Shown here one piece after another: positions 23,441-35,553 of a DNA stretch of 64,000 nucleotides. Under the pieces are notes generated by a model. That model had not been told where the DNA came from. It ran no database searches and saw only the letters and a list, made by a program, of their open reading frames with translations. The position numbers and the translations under genes are program-made. The stretch covers positions 13,362,098-13,426,097 of the forward strand of contig OY740772.1 of NCBI GenBank assembly GCA_963513935.1, in the 5' to 3' direction. Origin of the DNA: Aphrophora alni (Eukaryota; Arthropoda; Insecta; Hemiptera; Aphrophoridae). Numbering within the stretch: position 1 is the first letter of the stretch; each line of letters opens with the position of its first letter.

Positions 23441-24703
23441 TGTGATTACAAGCTGATGCAACTAATTTTAAAGTTTATGTTGAGTTGCATAAGAAATTCT
23501 GTATCCTAAAATTCAACAAAATTTATACATCAACCAAAAAACAGCTGCAGCACGAGTGAGCTCAAAGCCGGTCTCGTTCAGGTTAACCAACAAAATAATA
23601 ATAAAATACCGATCTATAGACCGACTTCAAACTTAAATACAACTGAAACCAATTTTATTTTTTTACAATTATATTTCTTGCAAATACTCATTATTTCAGC
23701 TAAGGAAAATATAATGTTCCATTAATTTCAACTTCATTTTGACTATAAATAATTCAAATATAATATGAGTAACAACTTATCATAAAAAGTCATATTCATT
23801 GTATGCATCAGGAAATATATTATTATGGTCTTAGATCATTTAAAAATATGAGAAGTCTGGAAAATATGGTTTTGCTTAGTATAATACGGATGATTATAAA
23901 AATAATGAACATTTTATCATATTATCTTCACTGTATACTTTTCAGGCCATGACATCATTCCATAGAGTTTAAGACGAAATTGAAGTGTCAGTGTCTGACA
24001 TCACTTTGCCTCTAACTACTAACCATTCAAACAGAACTGTATCAATAATTTTTAAATTGCACTTCTGTCTTGGGTTCAATTATGGCTAAATTTAATTATA
24101 ATAGTACCTACTTAGTTCCCACTTTAAAGAGATTGTAGTTTACATTAAATATTTTTTTTATTCCTAAAACAAAATTCATACAGTATATCAATAATAGATA
24201 GGTGTAAGGACATTAATATGATTTTACAAAATGTATTCATCTCTGTACAACTCAGTTTTATCAATTTTAAAATTACCCTTGTAATTAAAAAATACAACCT
24301 ATTTAATAATATTATTCATAAATTTGAATAATGAGATCTACTACATCAATATGTAATCACCATTATTACTACATTTCCCCTATACTTATTAACCCAATCT
24401 GAGGAAATATTATATATACTTATATTTAAAGGTACGAAATCCTTTTTTTCCTGTTCAAAATATATCATCCTAATGATAATTTTTTGTGTTTGACTATAAA
24501 TAATATAAAACCATTCTCTCAGTACAGTATATAATTTTTTAACATTTTTAAATAGGACATGAAAACCTAGAGATTATACATAACTTGAACATTAGAAATA
24601 TTATAAATCCCTCTATACAAATAAAAGTTACATTTATTAATTTCCTTTATTAATTACTGAACACTCCTCCACTAATGATATTGAATTATTTCAAATAGCT
24701 TAC
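23441..24703. other. Region upstream of ATAD3
   Basis: The 5' UTR and promoter of ATAD3 should be here. 23540-23600 is a little GC-richer (CAGCTGCAGCACGAGTGAGC), but no core promoter element can be assigned. The remainder is AT-rich and featureless. Confidence 0.45.
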
Positions 24704-26009
24704 TTAACCCTAGAATGGAATGTAGTCATAAAATATATGACCTTCAGATTGCTTTTGTTTATAGTGACTTGGTTTTTGTCCTGACTACTCTCCCCTTCTG
24801 GTGTCTAAGCATCTTCCCTTTCCAAGACCAGTATATTGGTGGTTGTGTTCATGATAACTCTATTGTCTCGCTGAGGTACTTGATTTATAAAATGTACAGC
24901 AGCTTTCCTTCTAAATTACTTTTTTACTTGTGTTCAATTTTAAACTTTATACATTTTTTTTTCTGTATACATATGGTGTTTTTTATTTATGATTTGTTAA
25001 ATAGTTTTATTATTAATTTAGTTAAATACAATCATTTATAATTTTAAAATTTTTACAATGACTCTATGCTCTTCAGAAAATGATTTTGGAAGTGATAGTA
25101 AGCCTCAAGGAAGTGTTGGTTTACATACAAATATTACCAATGTGTTGAAAGCCTTGGGTTCATATCTAAAGAAAATCAGCCCCACATCTTCTAACGAGAA
25201 CAGCCCAGGGGTAAATCTACCTTCTACTAGCACCCAACATCTTTAACACTTCGACCAGGGCGATAATTATGAGAGCAATGACAACTCAACAAAAGCACGT
25301 ACTATTTCAATAATTACACAAAGTAGTAGTACAGACCTTCTGGAACAACTTGAGTATTAAAAGGTAAGAATGGGCATTACTGGACAACTGAATCTAGGCC
25401 CACAAAAACAAAGGCAGCTTTTAGAAATATTGTCTATAGAGGTCGCAAAATAAAGGGAAGAGCTAATTCTGCTGTAAGTCTTTTAGAAATATTTCAAGCT
25501 TTCATAAGGAAAAACATGATGATAGAATGTAGATTTTACAAATACTGAAATTGCCAATAAGCAAGAAAAAATACCAAAATTTAACAGCAACTCCTGTTTT
25601 AACAAATGCTGTGGAAATTAATGCAGTCATAGGAATTCTTTTGTTTTCAGCAGTTTACCATGATAACCATTTAAGTTTAAAAGAAATGTTTGATTTCTCT
25701 GTTAGCTGTAATGTTTACAGAGCTTCTTTCAGTATGAAGAGATTTCAATTTCTCCTTGACTGCTTAAGGTTTGACGACAGGACTACTCGCCATGAAAGAA
25801 GAAATTGAAACAACATGACTGCTTTTAGAGATTTATGGGACGAATTTATTAGTCATTGTAAAAAAAATTATGAACCAGGGCTTTACCTGACTATAAATAA
25901 ACAGGTACTTAGTTTTCATGGCATGTGCCCCTTTAAAATATTTATACAAAAAAAGCCTGTTAAGTACGGCATAAAAATTGTTTTAGTATGTGACGTTGAC
26001 TCTAAATAT

Positions 26010-26580
26010 ATGAAAATGAAGAGGTTAACATTGTGTGGTGATTACCACCACTCCCCCTCCCCTTCGTGAATCATGACATATCCGCCCGGCCAGCTGATAA
26101 GAGCAGAGTAGTGCTCGAGACAGCTGTGACTGAAGACGTCTTACAGCGTTGTTCCTAAATATATTATAGTGCGGTAAATTTGTATTATGCCTTGCTAAAC
26201 CCAAAGGAATAGGGCCGTTCGGCCCTTGGGTTTATATCTGGGCGCATCGCGACTTTTGGATTATCGTAAAATTATTAGTCGAACTATACGCGGCTACGTT
26301 AGGCCCTGCTATAGACCGACATGTTGTTGCCATGTTGACATGTTGGTATTAACTAATACCAATATTAATATTAGTTAATATTAATATTGGTATTAGTGTA
26401 ATCCTCTTAATTTAAGTAAATTAGTTTCTAGTAATACTTGTCAAAAATGGCTAGCCTAAGTTGAGATCCGCCCAGTGTACTTAATTAATTTTACCACGCG
26501 ATCGGGACCCGGTAATACATTACCAAAGTAGATCCGCGGACCACCCAAATCGTGCCCCAATGCAATCCCAATACTCTCCC
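26010..26580. other. GC-richer insert inside the piggyBac transposase
   Basis: It interrupts the transposase between the DVDSKYM and GKGSTPKN blocks, which are only a few residues apart in relatives. Content: CACTCCCCCTCCCC; a hairpin AACCCAA...GGGCCGTTCGGCCCTTGGGTT (about 26197-26235); and a perfect 20-bp inverted repeat (26352-26371 with 26378-26397). No terminal repeats, target duplication or coding region could be identified. Confidence 0.6.
26352..26397. repeat. Perfect 20-bp inverted repeat with 6-base loop
   Basis: ACTAATACCAATATTAATAT, loop TAGTTA, then its exact reverse complement. The arms have internal palindromes (AATATTAATATT), so several folds are possible. Confidence 0.85.
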
Positions 26581-27800
26581 TGCCGTTGCAATTGGGAAAG
26601 GATCAACTCCAAAAAATGTTCCAGTGTGCCATCACCATGTTCATGAGCTTACTAGGACTGTCCATGGTTAAACAGAAATGTTACCATGGACAATTGGTTT
26701 ACTAGTGTCCCTTGGCTCATAAACTTCTGCACAATCCGACCATGCTTACCATAATTGGCACTTTAAGATCAAATAAACCTGAAATTTCTAGATTAATGTT
26801 GAATCCAAAAGGAAGACTTGTAGGAGACTCACAGTTTCTCTTTGATGGAAAAACAACTCTTGTTTCATTTAAAGTCAAGAAAAATAAAGTTATTTGTCTT
26901 TTGTCCTAAATGCATGAAGAAAAAAGTATTGGCGAGTCAGGAAAACCACTAATAGTTGAGCATTACAACTAAACAAAGGGAGGTCTTTATGCTTTTGATC
27001 AATTTTGCAGTACCATAAGTTATTCGAGAAAAACTAGAAGATGGCCATTGTGCCTTTTCTATGGCATTGTAAAGATGGAAAGCATAAAATCTTGAATTAT
27101 ACATAAGGAAGTCATGGCAATGAAGCAAGAAAACCCTTTAACAAGAAAGACATTCCTAAAAGAACTTTATAAGTAGCTTATTACGCCATGGATGGAAGAG
27201 AGACTAAAATGTGCATCCTAGCAAAGATCTCTGCGAACTATCATCTTACAGGTTCTACGAAAAGATGAGGTTGTTAATGTCATCCCACAGCCACAAAGTA
27301 TGAGGACAACATGCAAAATATGCCTTGTAAAAAAAGGCGCATGACAACCAGTTTCTGCACCAGCTGCAATGAGGCATTCTGTAGTGAACATTGTGACCGG
27401 GTGTGCGTCAAGTGAGCAGAAAACAACACAGACTAAAGAACTTACATAATTAATAAAAAAAATTGTTATTAAGATAATCTGTTTTTTTTCTCATTTATAG
27501 TAATCTATTCTTCATATACATAAATATTTATAAATCAAAAATCTGTTATGTAACCTTAAAAAAAAATAATTCAAAAAACTGTTTTTTAATTATAATTTGT
27601 AATTTTAGGCGATAATCCAATGTCATAAAAATATTAATTAATGTATTTTGAATTGTTAATAAATTGAAATAGTTATCACATCATTTACTTTTATTATAAC
27701 TCATTTTTCTTTATGAATATTTGATATTATTTTTAAAGTCGTAAATATTACAACAGGTTTCCAGGCATGTGATTATATAGGCTTTCCATTCCAGGGTTAA

Positions 27801-29184
27801 TTTGACCACACCAAAGGCTACTGCAGTCCTTTTATATTTGTCCTTAATTGTAGTAGATCGCATTTTGTTGTTACTTTTGATACCACAAATGATTGTTTGT
27901 TTTTTAATTCGTTTGAACACATTTTCAGCTTCTCTTAAAATATGGCTTTAATTTAAATTTTATATTCAATTTGTTAGGGATCTTTGGAGGAGGGGTTACT
28001 GTCTTTAGTGGCTCATACAATCTGCAAGTTCGAAAGTTACCGATCAATGATTGAAAACGAACCATAGATATCGCATTAGAAAATCAAATTTCTTAAAATT
28101 GTTCCAAGCCATTTTCATTAACAATTTCCTTAAATCATAGAGTTGTATACAGTAAAGCTTGAATAATAAATTATTGTTTTTAAATTCTTTAAAAAAATGA
28201 AAAATGATTAACAAAATGTTTCTAAGGGAGGAGGAGAAAGTGAGATCATTTGCATCTATTTTTTGTTCAACTCAGAAATTATAAAACTCACACTATTTAT
28301 TTACATTGTTAAAACTATCTACTTCCACGATTATTGATACTCTGAATTAATATTTGGCACTAACATTCTTTATTTTTCGATTTCTTTTGGAAAATATAGC
28401 CATTCAGAAATCCTTGAATTACACTTGTCAAAAAAAAATAGACTTTTCTTTATTGGGTACATATTACATAAACATGTACTGAGTGATATTCTTATCAAGA
28501 AAAAACCTCTCATAAAATTAAAACAAATCCACGTTAAACACACAGTTTGAGAAAGTTGTAACTTTCTGGGTCTTTTTATTCAAATTTATTACACATTGGT
28601 AATTATGGTTAGAGTTTGATGAAACTTATAATCTTTTTGGTTACATTATTCTGCCACTTCTAACATTGTCTTAATTTTTGCTAATACATTTCGAATAAAC
28701 CTCATTTTCAAAAGCTATTTATATTGTTTCGTACCATAAATGATTTATCCAAGTGACTTCCCCTTCTTCTCTATATAAAGGCTTCACCCTGTTATGTAAT
28801 TGGCTGACACTGTGCTGCTATGATTAGTTTCAATATTACAATTTTTCAATTAAGTTTTATCCAATAGCATTAGATTTAGGTATTATATCTGACTGATTTT
28901 TAATTTTCTCATTTATAATTTTTTGTCCTTTTAATTTTATTTTGAAACCATCTACACTAGGCTTAACAATCTATCAGAGAGAGGTTAAGTAGCCTCTAAA
29001 AGACCTTTGCATGAAAAAACAATATGTAAATAGTTTTTGATAATGAAGGTCATCTGAAATGCATCAGCAGTAGTTAAGGTTATAGGAGTGGTTGAAGAAT
29101 ATATTCAAATCAATTACTTTGATTCTAACAAAAATATAATTATACAGTGTGTTGGAATAATGCTAAATTTAAATGTTGAATAAT
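27801..29184. other. Intergenic stretch, nothing recognised
   Basis: AT-rich between the piggyBac element and the next mariner; no coding or repeat signal that I could match. Confidence 0.5.
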
Positions 29185-29990
29185 GTGTTAATTTAGAAAT
29201 TTATAGTAAAATCGAACAAAACACCAAGGGAATGTTTTCAAATGATATTGGTGTTTACGAGGGAAACTACATGTCTGTTTGAGTGACATACAAGATTCAG
29301 TGAAAGAGCGTGGAAGATGATGAAGATTGAATCCTCTTCTACTTCACGAAAATGTAGAACAAATTAAGACAGAATGTTCAAGAAGGCTGCCGACTCAAGT
29401 GTCCAAAAGATAGTGGGTAACACAAACATTGACAAAGAGACTGTGTGGAAAATGTTGCACGAAGATTTCAACATGAAAAAAGTTTGAGCCAAGATGGTTC
29501 CTAGAGGTTTCACACCAGCGCAAAAATAATGTGGTACAGAATTTGTACTGACATGCTACAGGAATTAGGTAAAAAAAAATCATCACTTGTAATGAAACTT
29601 AGGTCTTTTGATTCTGAGATGAAACGACAGTCAGTTGAGTGGAAAATATAGTTAACACTAAGAATGAAAATAGCTTGTTCAAAGAAAGTCCAAATTCAAA
29701 ATACTAATTGTGTTTTATGAAAGGATCGGTTCTAGAAGGCACAAGAGCAAATTAACATTATTATAAGGATTTTTTGACAAAGATGAGTCAAAAAAAGAGA
29801 ACTGTGGAAAAATGATTTCATTCTTCATCAGTACAATGGATCTGCCTACACATCACCTTTTTGTATAATTTTTGGCCGACGAACACAGTACCACCACACT
29901 GGAGCATTCTTTAATTCACCAGATTTGGCACAATTTGACTTTTTTTCTTTTCCTTAATGTGAAATACTATAGTGAAGAAAAGCAAGCATT
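29185..29990 (+). mobile_element. Decayed mariner transposase, second copy of the family at 10600
   Basis: AGTAAAATCGAACAAAACACC, then words giving a KERVEDDE-like stretch, NIDKETVWKML, a MKKV...KMVPRGFTPAQ block, and late HHTGAFFNSPDLAQFDF with SFP near 29915-29960 (last catalytic Asp region). Word order matches 10600-11590. Stops throughout. Confidence 0.7.
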
Positions 29991-29999
29991 TGAATTGTG

Positions 30000-30038
30000 A
30001 CGCACACGCACGCGCACACACACACACACACACACACA
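30000..30038 (+). repeat. (CA)n microsatellite
   Basis: An imperfect CACG start is followed by a clean CA run. Confidence 0.95.
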
Positions 30039-30499
30039 TTTTTTCAAGAAAGGTAAATTCTAGAATCAGTTTTGTTATTTAATAGACTCTCATCATAAGT
30101 ATAATTGTTAAAATAGGAAACTGGATTCTGAAAGGAAGGAAATATTGGATTTAAAACAATTAATAAAACCTAAAACATATTTACTTCAACACAATAATTT
30201 TTAGTATAGTGAAAATAAAAACGTTCAAGCACACTTCATCTTAAAACATTATACGCAAAATATACAAATTGGATGTATACAATATTATCTATGTAGTAAA
30301 ATATTTTAATCACAATAATTAAAATTAGTTTAAAATAAGATTTTTTTTTAAAAATAAAAAATAAAATGTATATAATTTATTTTGTCTGTATACGAGGTGT
30401 GGCATTAAAAAACGAGTCTGTCTAACGTGCTGTGATGTGATTCACTTTGCATCAGGTAAGGATAGTGTGGCAATCCTGATGTACTTTATCTAAAACTTC
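30039..30499. other. Intergenic stretch with an isolated mariner-type end
   Basis: ATACGAGGTGTGGCATTAAA at about 30391, then AAACGAGTCTG, resembles the terminus of a mariner. No partner end or transposase is nearby. Confidence 0.45.
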
Positions 30500-30680
30500 A
30501 TCTTTCTATATCTAATCTCGGCTTAGATCCCTTTCTTTCGACTTTCCTACCAGATCTCTCTAGACCAATTCTTGTTCTCTTCTGACGTTATGAGAGTATT
30601 CAAATGATAGGAGGACTCTCCTCTCAATAGTGAGAAGGGTCTATAGTTATTTAGTGAGATAAGCACCCCCTTTCTTTAAC
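30500..30680 (-). repeat. Dispersed repeat family 1, copy d
   Basis: On the minus strand: ATTTGAATACTCTCATAACG, CTAGAGAGATCTGGTAGGAA, AAGGGATCTAAGCCGAGATT, matching copies a, c and f. Confidence 0.65.
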
Positions 30681-30779
30681 ATTTTATATTATAAAAATCT
30701 CTGCAGAAACCATCCAATCTCTACTAAACATTTAAAGACAATTTCATTTCCACATTCTTTCAGGAGACTAGTTGATTTG

Positions 30780-31060
30780 AATCCAATGAACACTGCTATA
30801 ATTTCCTGCTTACTTACAGCTGTGGCTACATTACAATCTGTGCATCATCAAAAGGATTTTAAAATGATTCTCTGTTCATACATAACGCAATTAAATCTGG
30901 ATTTTGATATTTGTTATGCACGTTATTTATGACAGACCACGAAGTTTTAGAAATATTGTCCGCATATTTTAATTGTTTATTAATTTTATATTCTTTAGCT
31001 GCCTTCAAAACTTTTTAGACTCTTTTCAATTGCTATAATAATGATTTTAACAAATTAATA
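30780..31060 (-). pseudogene. Possible LINE fragment (linker before RT)
   Basis: The minus strand can be read as KAAKEYKINKQLKYADNISK then TSWSVINNVHNKYQNPDLIA, the style of the segment between endonuclease and RT in jockey/CR1 elements. Short and without a diagnostic motif. Confidence 0.3.
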
Positions 31061-31883
31061 TTGTCTGTCCCCACTAGCTTCCTTCTATGATTAGGCTGAC
31101 GAGCTTTAGTTACTGTGATTACAACAAAAAGCGATATGTTAATCATCAGGGGGGGGGGGAAATTGTCTCTTATAATTATTTTATAAAACCAATGGTTTTC
31201 GAGATATTCGACATTAACAATTTTAAACTGCCAAGATTTTTATTGGTAGTAAAACAAAATAAAATCTTGGTTTTTGATACTCTGGTAAAGATTGCTGTTA
31301 GTATGTATCAAATAGGGACTTAATATCTCATCCATTTCCAAAAATTATTAATTTTCTTTAAAAAAAAAAACACAACAGATGAAAAACTAAACTTTTCAGA
31401 CATGTTTTTGTAGAAACATTTTCTTCATTTTAGTACCCTGAAATATTGCACATGCTATAATGACTCATTCTTTAAAGGGATGAATATTTTATTGAAGAAC
31501 ATAAATAAATTGTGAATATATATAACATCAGAATCGTTTTTAAAAGCCACATCTTGTAAAATAATTAGTCTAATATGCCCAAGATTATTTCCAATTATTG
31601 TAGACTTATATTTAAATACAAAATATTAAAATTATTTAATTTGATTGATAAATTCCTTTTTAATAAGTAAAAAGAAACCATTTATAGTTTATTAATGAAG
31701 ACTGAATAGGAATTATCGATTATAGATTTCCCCTATTTCAAAAATAGTAGCACATTTAAAAAATTATTTTTTCCTAAATTAATAGTACGTACATACTAAG
31801 TTTTGTTTAACTTAAGGTATATTTATATAGAAAACTTATATGAAGCACAAGATAAATTGACAAAGCCCAATATATCTCCTTAT
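31061..31883. other. Intergenic stretch, nothing recognised
   Basis: AT-rich; a run of ten G at 31150-31159 is the only irregular feature. Confidence 0.45.
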
Positions 31884-32755
31884 ATAATAATATACATTTT
31901 ATACAAGGTGGGTGAAAAGAAACTACCAGCTTGTCTTATTTTTAAAATATTTAAATTCTATGTACGGCAATCTCTTTAGGTGAAAGGGGCAACCTAAAAA
32001 AAAAAAAAGGTTTAAGTCATTTTAATTGTGGGGGTTGCTCAAAAATGTCAAATGGCATGTATAGGATGTGATATCTCATTTTAAATGTCTCTGTGACAAA
32101 AAAAAAAAAAAAAAAAAAAAAGACAGAAAATTAAATTCACACCACAAAAACAAAAGCCATTCAAATAAATGATTTTATTATAGCGTTAGAATGGTATGGA
32201 AAATCGACTCAGAAGGGAAGACAATAGATTTTTCTAAATGTTGGTTCACTGCTTCAAAAACAAGACCTCCTTGTTTTGTGGGGAATCTCTTAAATCACCA
32301 TTTAAGAGAAGGGATAGTAACAGAATGCGGAAGAACAAACCAAACTTTTGAAAACATTTTTGAACAAAGACTGTACTATTGCATTCAGGTACTGAGAGAA
32401 CAATTTTAACATAGGCTATAATATGAGGTAAAAACACATTAATGTCATACAAAGGAATGTACCTTACCAATCTAGCTTCGTAAATAACTTTGGTCAGAAT
32501 TTTGTTTTGTGGAGTCAGAATTTAATTCTCTTTTTTGTTTGTCTTGTCTCACAGACATTTTTGAGGTATACAAGCCTATACATGTTATTTGAAATTTTTA
32601 AGCAACTGCCCATTCCCCCCCACAATTAAAATAACCAAAACCTTTCCTGTTTTAGATTGCCCTTCTCATTTAGAGATTGTCGAAAACAGAATTTAAATAT
32701 CCCAAATATTATAAAAATAAAAAGTGGGGTACTTTTTTCGCCCATACTATACATG
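31884..32755. mobile_element. Unclassified element with inverted repeats of about 230 bp
   Basis: 31884-32125 and 32540-32755 pair in reverse complement. The outer tips are CAAGGTGGGTGAAAAGAAAC and, reversed, AGTATGGGCGAAAAAAGTAC; further shared words are AATATTTAAATTCT, GACAATCTCT/GGCAATCTCT and TTTTAATTGTGGGGG. The 410-bp centre has a 72-codon open frame (32191-32409) without a recognisable domain. A poly-A run occupies 32100-32122. The tips resemble Tc1/mariner-like ends, but the class is uncertain. Confidence 0.7.
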
Positions 32756-32804
32756 TCTCATACTTTCTGTATACATATTTTACCATTTACAGTACAGTAT
32801 CTTT

Positions 32805-32875
32805 CTTATCAGATCTCTCATGTCCAACTCTTATCACTGATCCTATAAGAATATTCAAGGGTTCTCAATTTTATG
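32805..32875 (-). repeat. Dispersed repeat family 1, fragment e
   Basis: The minus strand reads AACCCTTGAATATTCTTATA and GGACATGAGAGATCTGATAA, the middle of the family only. Confidence 0.5.
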
Positions 32876-33050
32876 TCTTTTTCAAGACGATAATATCTGC
32901 ATGGTTTTTTGTTTTAAATTTACAATATGTAATAAAGGCTGTAAGAAGTGACCTAATTATTAATTTATTAAAAATGACAATTCGTCATCGGAAAGAACAT
33001 GTTTACATGTTTGTTCTTACGTGTTAAATTAATTGGGTTGTACATACTTT

Positions 33051-33054
<4 letters not shown>

Positions 33055-33087
<33 letters not shown>

Positions 33088-33330
33088 TACAGTAAAACTA
33101 AATTTATATATATAGTATAACAAAGTATCAGACGCGTTTCAACGACAAGGTCGTCCTCTTACACGTGATACACATATGATACACACAGTGATACACGAGC
33201 TACACCAATCAAACTATAACTGATTATAATTTTTCTCATAAGTCAAGCTCAACATTTAATATATTATATCTGTTGTAAAAGACTTGTAAATAAAATTGAT
33301 TTAAGTAGTGGCCAAAACTTTCAATAAAAG
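33055..33330 (-). repeat. Penelope-like terminal sequence with (TA)n tract
   Basis: A TA run at 33055-33083 is followed by a stretch whose minus strand holds the hammerhead-like motif at 33131-33174. No reverse transcriptase of Penelope type was found beside it. Confidence 0.45.
33125..33174 (-). ncRNA. Degenerate hammerhead-ribozyme-like motif
   Basis: Minus strand: GTATCA, then CGTGTAAGA (where CUGANGA is expected), stem GACGAC-CTT-GTCGTT, then GAAA, ACGCGTC, and TGATAC. GTATCA and TGATAC can pair as stem I, and GTC just before it is where cleavage would fall. The first core box is mutated, so activity is doubtful. Confidence 0.5.
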
Positions 33331-34225
33331 CCAATGATTTGTCTTATCGTTTTAAACTAAAAAATCTTGATCTCGCTATAAATGATACTCTAAGCTGGAC
33401 AAAGCATGTTAATGTCACGTGCAGTAGAGTATTTGCTGGCATGTACATTTTGAAGAAGATAATCAATGACATGACTGTGGAATTAGCTAATAAGTGCTCA
33501 AAATTATTGTTTATGGTTCATTTTTTATTTAAAACGTAATGACCATGTTATGAAATATTATAAACAAATTTCAATTCTAAAATTAAGTTCGTATCGAAAC
33601 TATCATATTTTGTTGCTATTGCACGCTATTCTGTACACTGGGAAGCCTCGCTATCTGGCTGAAAAGTTTGTTTTTAGTTTAAATATAAATGCTACTGACA
33701 CACAACGAGGAGCTACATTATTAGTTATACCCAGACACAGAACTGAAATATTTAATAGAACATTTACTGAGATACTATGTAGTGTAGACTTGTAATTCAT
33801 TGCCGGGGAGTTTGAAAGGCACCAAGGATCATGTTCAGTTCAAGAAAACTTTGGGTTGTTGGTTTTACGACCATTCTGATTAGTTACGGGTGCTTGAGCA
33901 CATTTTGGAACGTGTTCTTGAGAGTATGTGTGTTTTGGAAGTATGAGTGTATTTATATTTGATTTTATGTAAAGCACAATTTACTTTTAGTTATATTTTA
34001 CTTTGAAGATAAACTTGTTTATTTTTTAGTTTTTCAAGTTTAGTATATTATGTTTTTAGAAGTAATTACTATTTTATAGTTTCTTATTTGTTTATTAATT
34101 TAATTTGTATGATTAATTTTCACGTAATATGTTAAATATGTAACTTTGTAATATTTTATTAGAGGTTAAGTGGAAGAGAGGACCTTATAGTCCTAACTTT
34201 GCTTCAAAAAATAAAGACTATTATT
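33331..34225 (+). pseudogene. 3' tail of a CR1/jockey-like LINE (RT C-terminus)
   Basis: KNLDLAINDTLSWTKHVNVT and CSRVFAGMYILKKI match the post-palm (L)GVxxDxxLSWxxHV region. Then, in another frame, GKPRYLAEKFVFSLN and LVIPRHRTEIFNRTFT match the extreme C-terminus of this RT type. No RNase H. The 3' end CTTATAGTCCTAACTTTGCT, followed by AATAAAGACTATTATTATTA, is characteristic. Stops at 33537-33539 and 33793-33795 and frame changes show decay. Confidence 0.75.
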
Positions 34226-35371
34226 ATTACATTTAACATGTTTTTAACTGTTTTATCATATTTGTTAATTAATTATTTATAGTTTATATGTAATTGTGCT
34301 ATACCATAAATCTTTAAATGATAACTTCACTAAAATCAAACATTCCTATTTAAAATTAATAATACTTTGTGTTTCATTTATGGTATAATCTTATAATTTC
34401 ATCAAATCAGATATACACATTTACTGTAATCATCTAGAATAGGCCCATTATATATATATATAATGACATAAAAAATATGCCCTTTATCCAACAATTAGGC
34501 CATACATAATCTGCTGCTGTGAAAATGAGTTTATTTTATTGGAGTTTGAGCAAACTCCTTGTTACTAATTTATTAATGGTAAAGACATTAAAATACAAAA
34601 TTTAATCCTTATCTAACAAATATATTAAATCATCACATTAAAATTTATAAATTTAAAAGATCTTTTAGTAGACTATATAGTTTTAAACTAAATACCATTC
34701 AAGCTAATTTCTAGATGTCATGAAAATTTCCAAATACTAGAAAACAATATATTTAAAAAAATTTAATAATTGTTAAATTTAATTAATTTATTCAAATATT
34801 TTTTCTGTCTTACCTTAAATAACTGGAAATAATTATTTTCTATTTACTACACGAAGGCGTTTTGTTCTGTTGTCAAATATTGCCCGCCAATTAGTAACAC
34901 AACATAATTGAGCATTTTATCATTATATTTATTATGTATATATATATAAAGAAAATGGCCTACAAAGTTACAAACCCGAAACCTGATTATAAATGAATAA
35001 TAATTACGTTGTAAATACATATTACAAGTAGATGATTAATTAACAATTCCAGCGGAATTTAGGTATTTTCTTATTTTTCAATCAGAAATTAATTAATTCC
35101 TTACACATTAAAACAATTGTTCAATAAATTAACAAAATATTATAACAAACTTCAGGAGAATATTATATTTTTATCTTAACCAAGTTGGAATTTAATTTTA
35201 AATTAATTTTAGATGATACAGTATTAAATTTATTTTTATCTAGATAATGTGGTTTACATTTTTATATACATTTATAAAGCTGTTTTTTGTTAGAGGGCAC
35301 ATTGCTTATTATATTATATTTATACTCCCTAATGGTTGAGAAAGAAATCAGTGTTTACGAAAAATTTCAGA
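34226..35371. other. Intergenic stretch, nothing recognised
   Basis: Very AT-rich, with short TA runs at 34450-34464 and 34937-34950. No coding or matched repeat. Confidence 0.5.
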
Positions 35372-35464
35372 ATTTTTCTATTTGTGTATTACTAGGTAAT
35401 ACTAAGGACCACTTTCAAAGGTAAGCCTGTTTTTCCTACCCATACAAATCTAAACATAATGCTG
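35372..35464 (-). repeat. Dispersed repeat 2, inverted copy of 13043-13128
   Basis: AGTGGTCCTTAGTATTACCT, AATACACAAATAGAAAAA and TATGTTTAGATTTGTATGGG on the minus strand match the intron 4 copy in order. Confidence 0.75.
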
Positions 35465-35504
35465 TTTTCTTAATTCAAATCAATAAAACTTCCAATTTGT
35501 TTAA

Positions 35505-35553
<49 letters not shown>

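Larger units (their letters stand above)
25058..27430 (+). pseudogene. piggyBac transposase, broken
   Basis: In order: an N-terminal acidic/Ser region (25058-25246); NAVEINAVIGILLFSAVYHD and FSMKRFQFLLDCLRFDDR (25551-25808); DLWDEFISHCKKNYEPGLYL and CPFKIFIQKKPVKYGIKIVL (25815-26010); after the insert, GKGSTPKNVPVCHHHVHEL, PLAHKLL and TIIGTLRSNKPEISRLMLNP; then TKGGLYAFDQFCSTISYSRK and TRRWPLC; last a Cys-rich tail near 27310-27415. Stops (for example at 25244-25246 and 25806-25808) and frame shifts make it non-functional. Confidence 0.85.
24704..27800 (+). mobile_element. piggyBac element, both ends and TTAA target sites present
   Basis: The left end is TTAACCCTAGAATGG and the right end reverse-complemented TTAACCCTGGAATGG (27797-27800 is the TTAA); they differ at one base. 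CCCTAGA is the typical piggyBac terminus. It encloses a broken transposase at 25058-27430 and an unrelated-looking GC-richer insert near 26010-26580. It lies between ATAD3 and SSU72. Confidence 0.88.

Noticed and set aside
24715..25041. 108-codon hydrophobic open frame
   Set aside because: It lies inside the piggyBac 5' region and is composed of AT-rich codons. No homologous membrane protein is recognised and there is no splice or start context.
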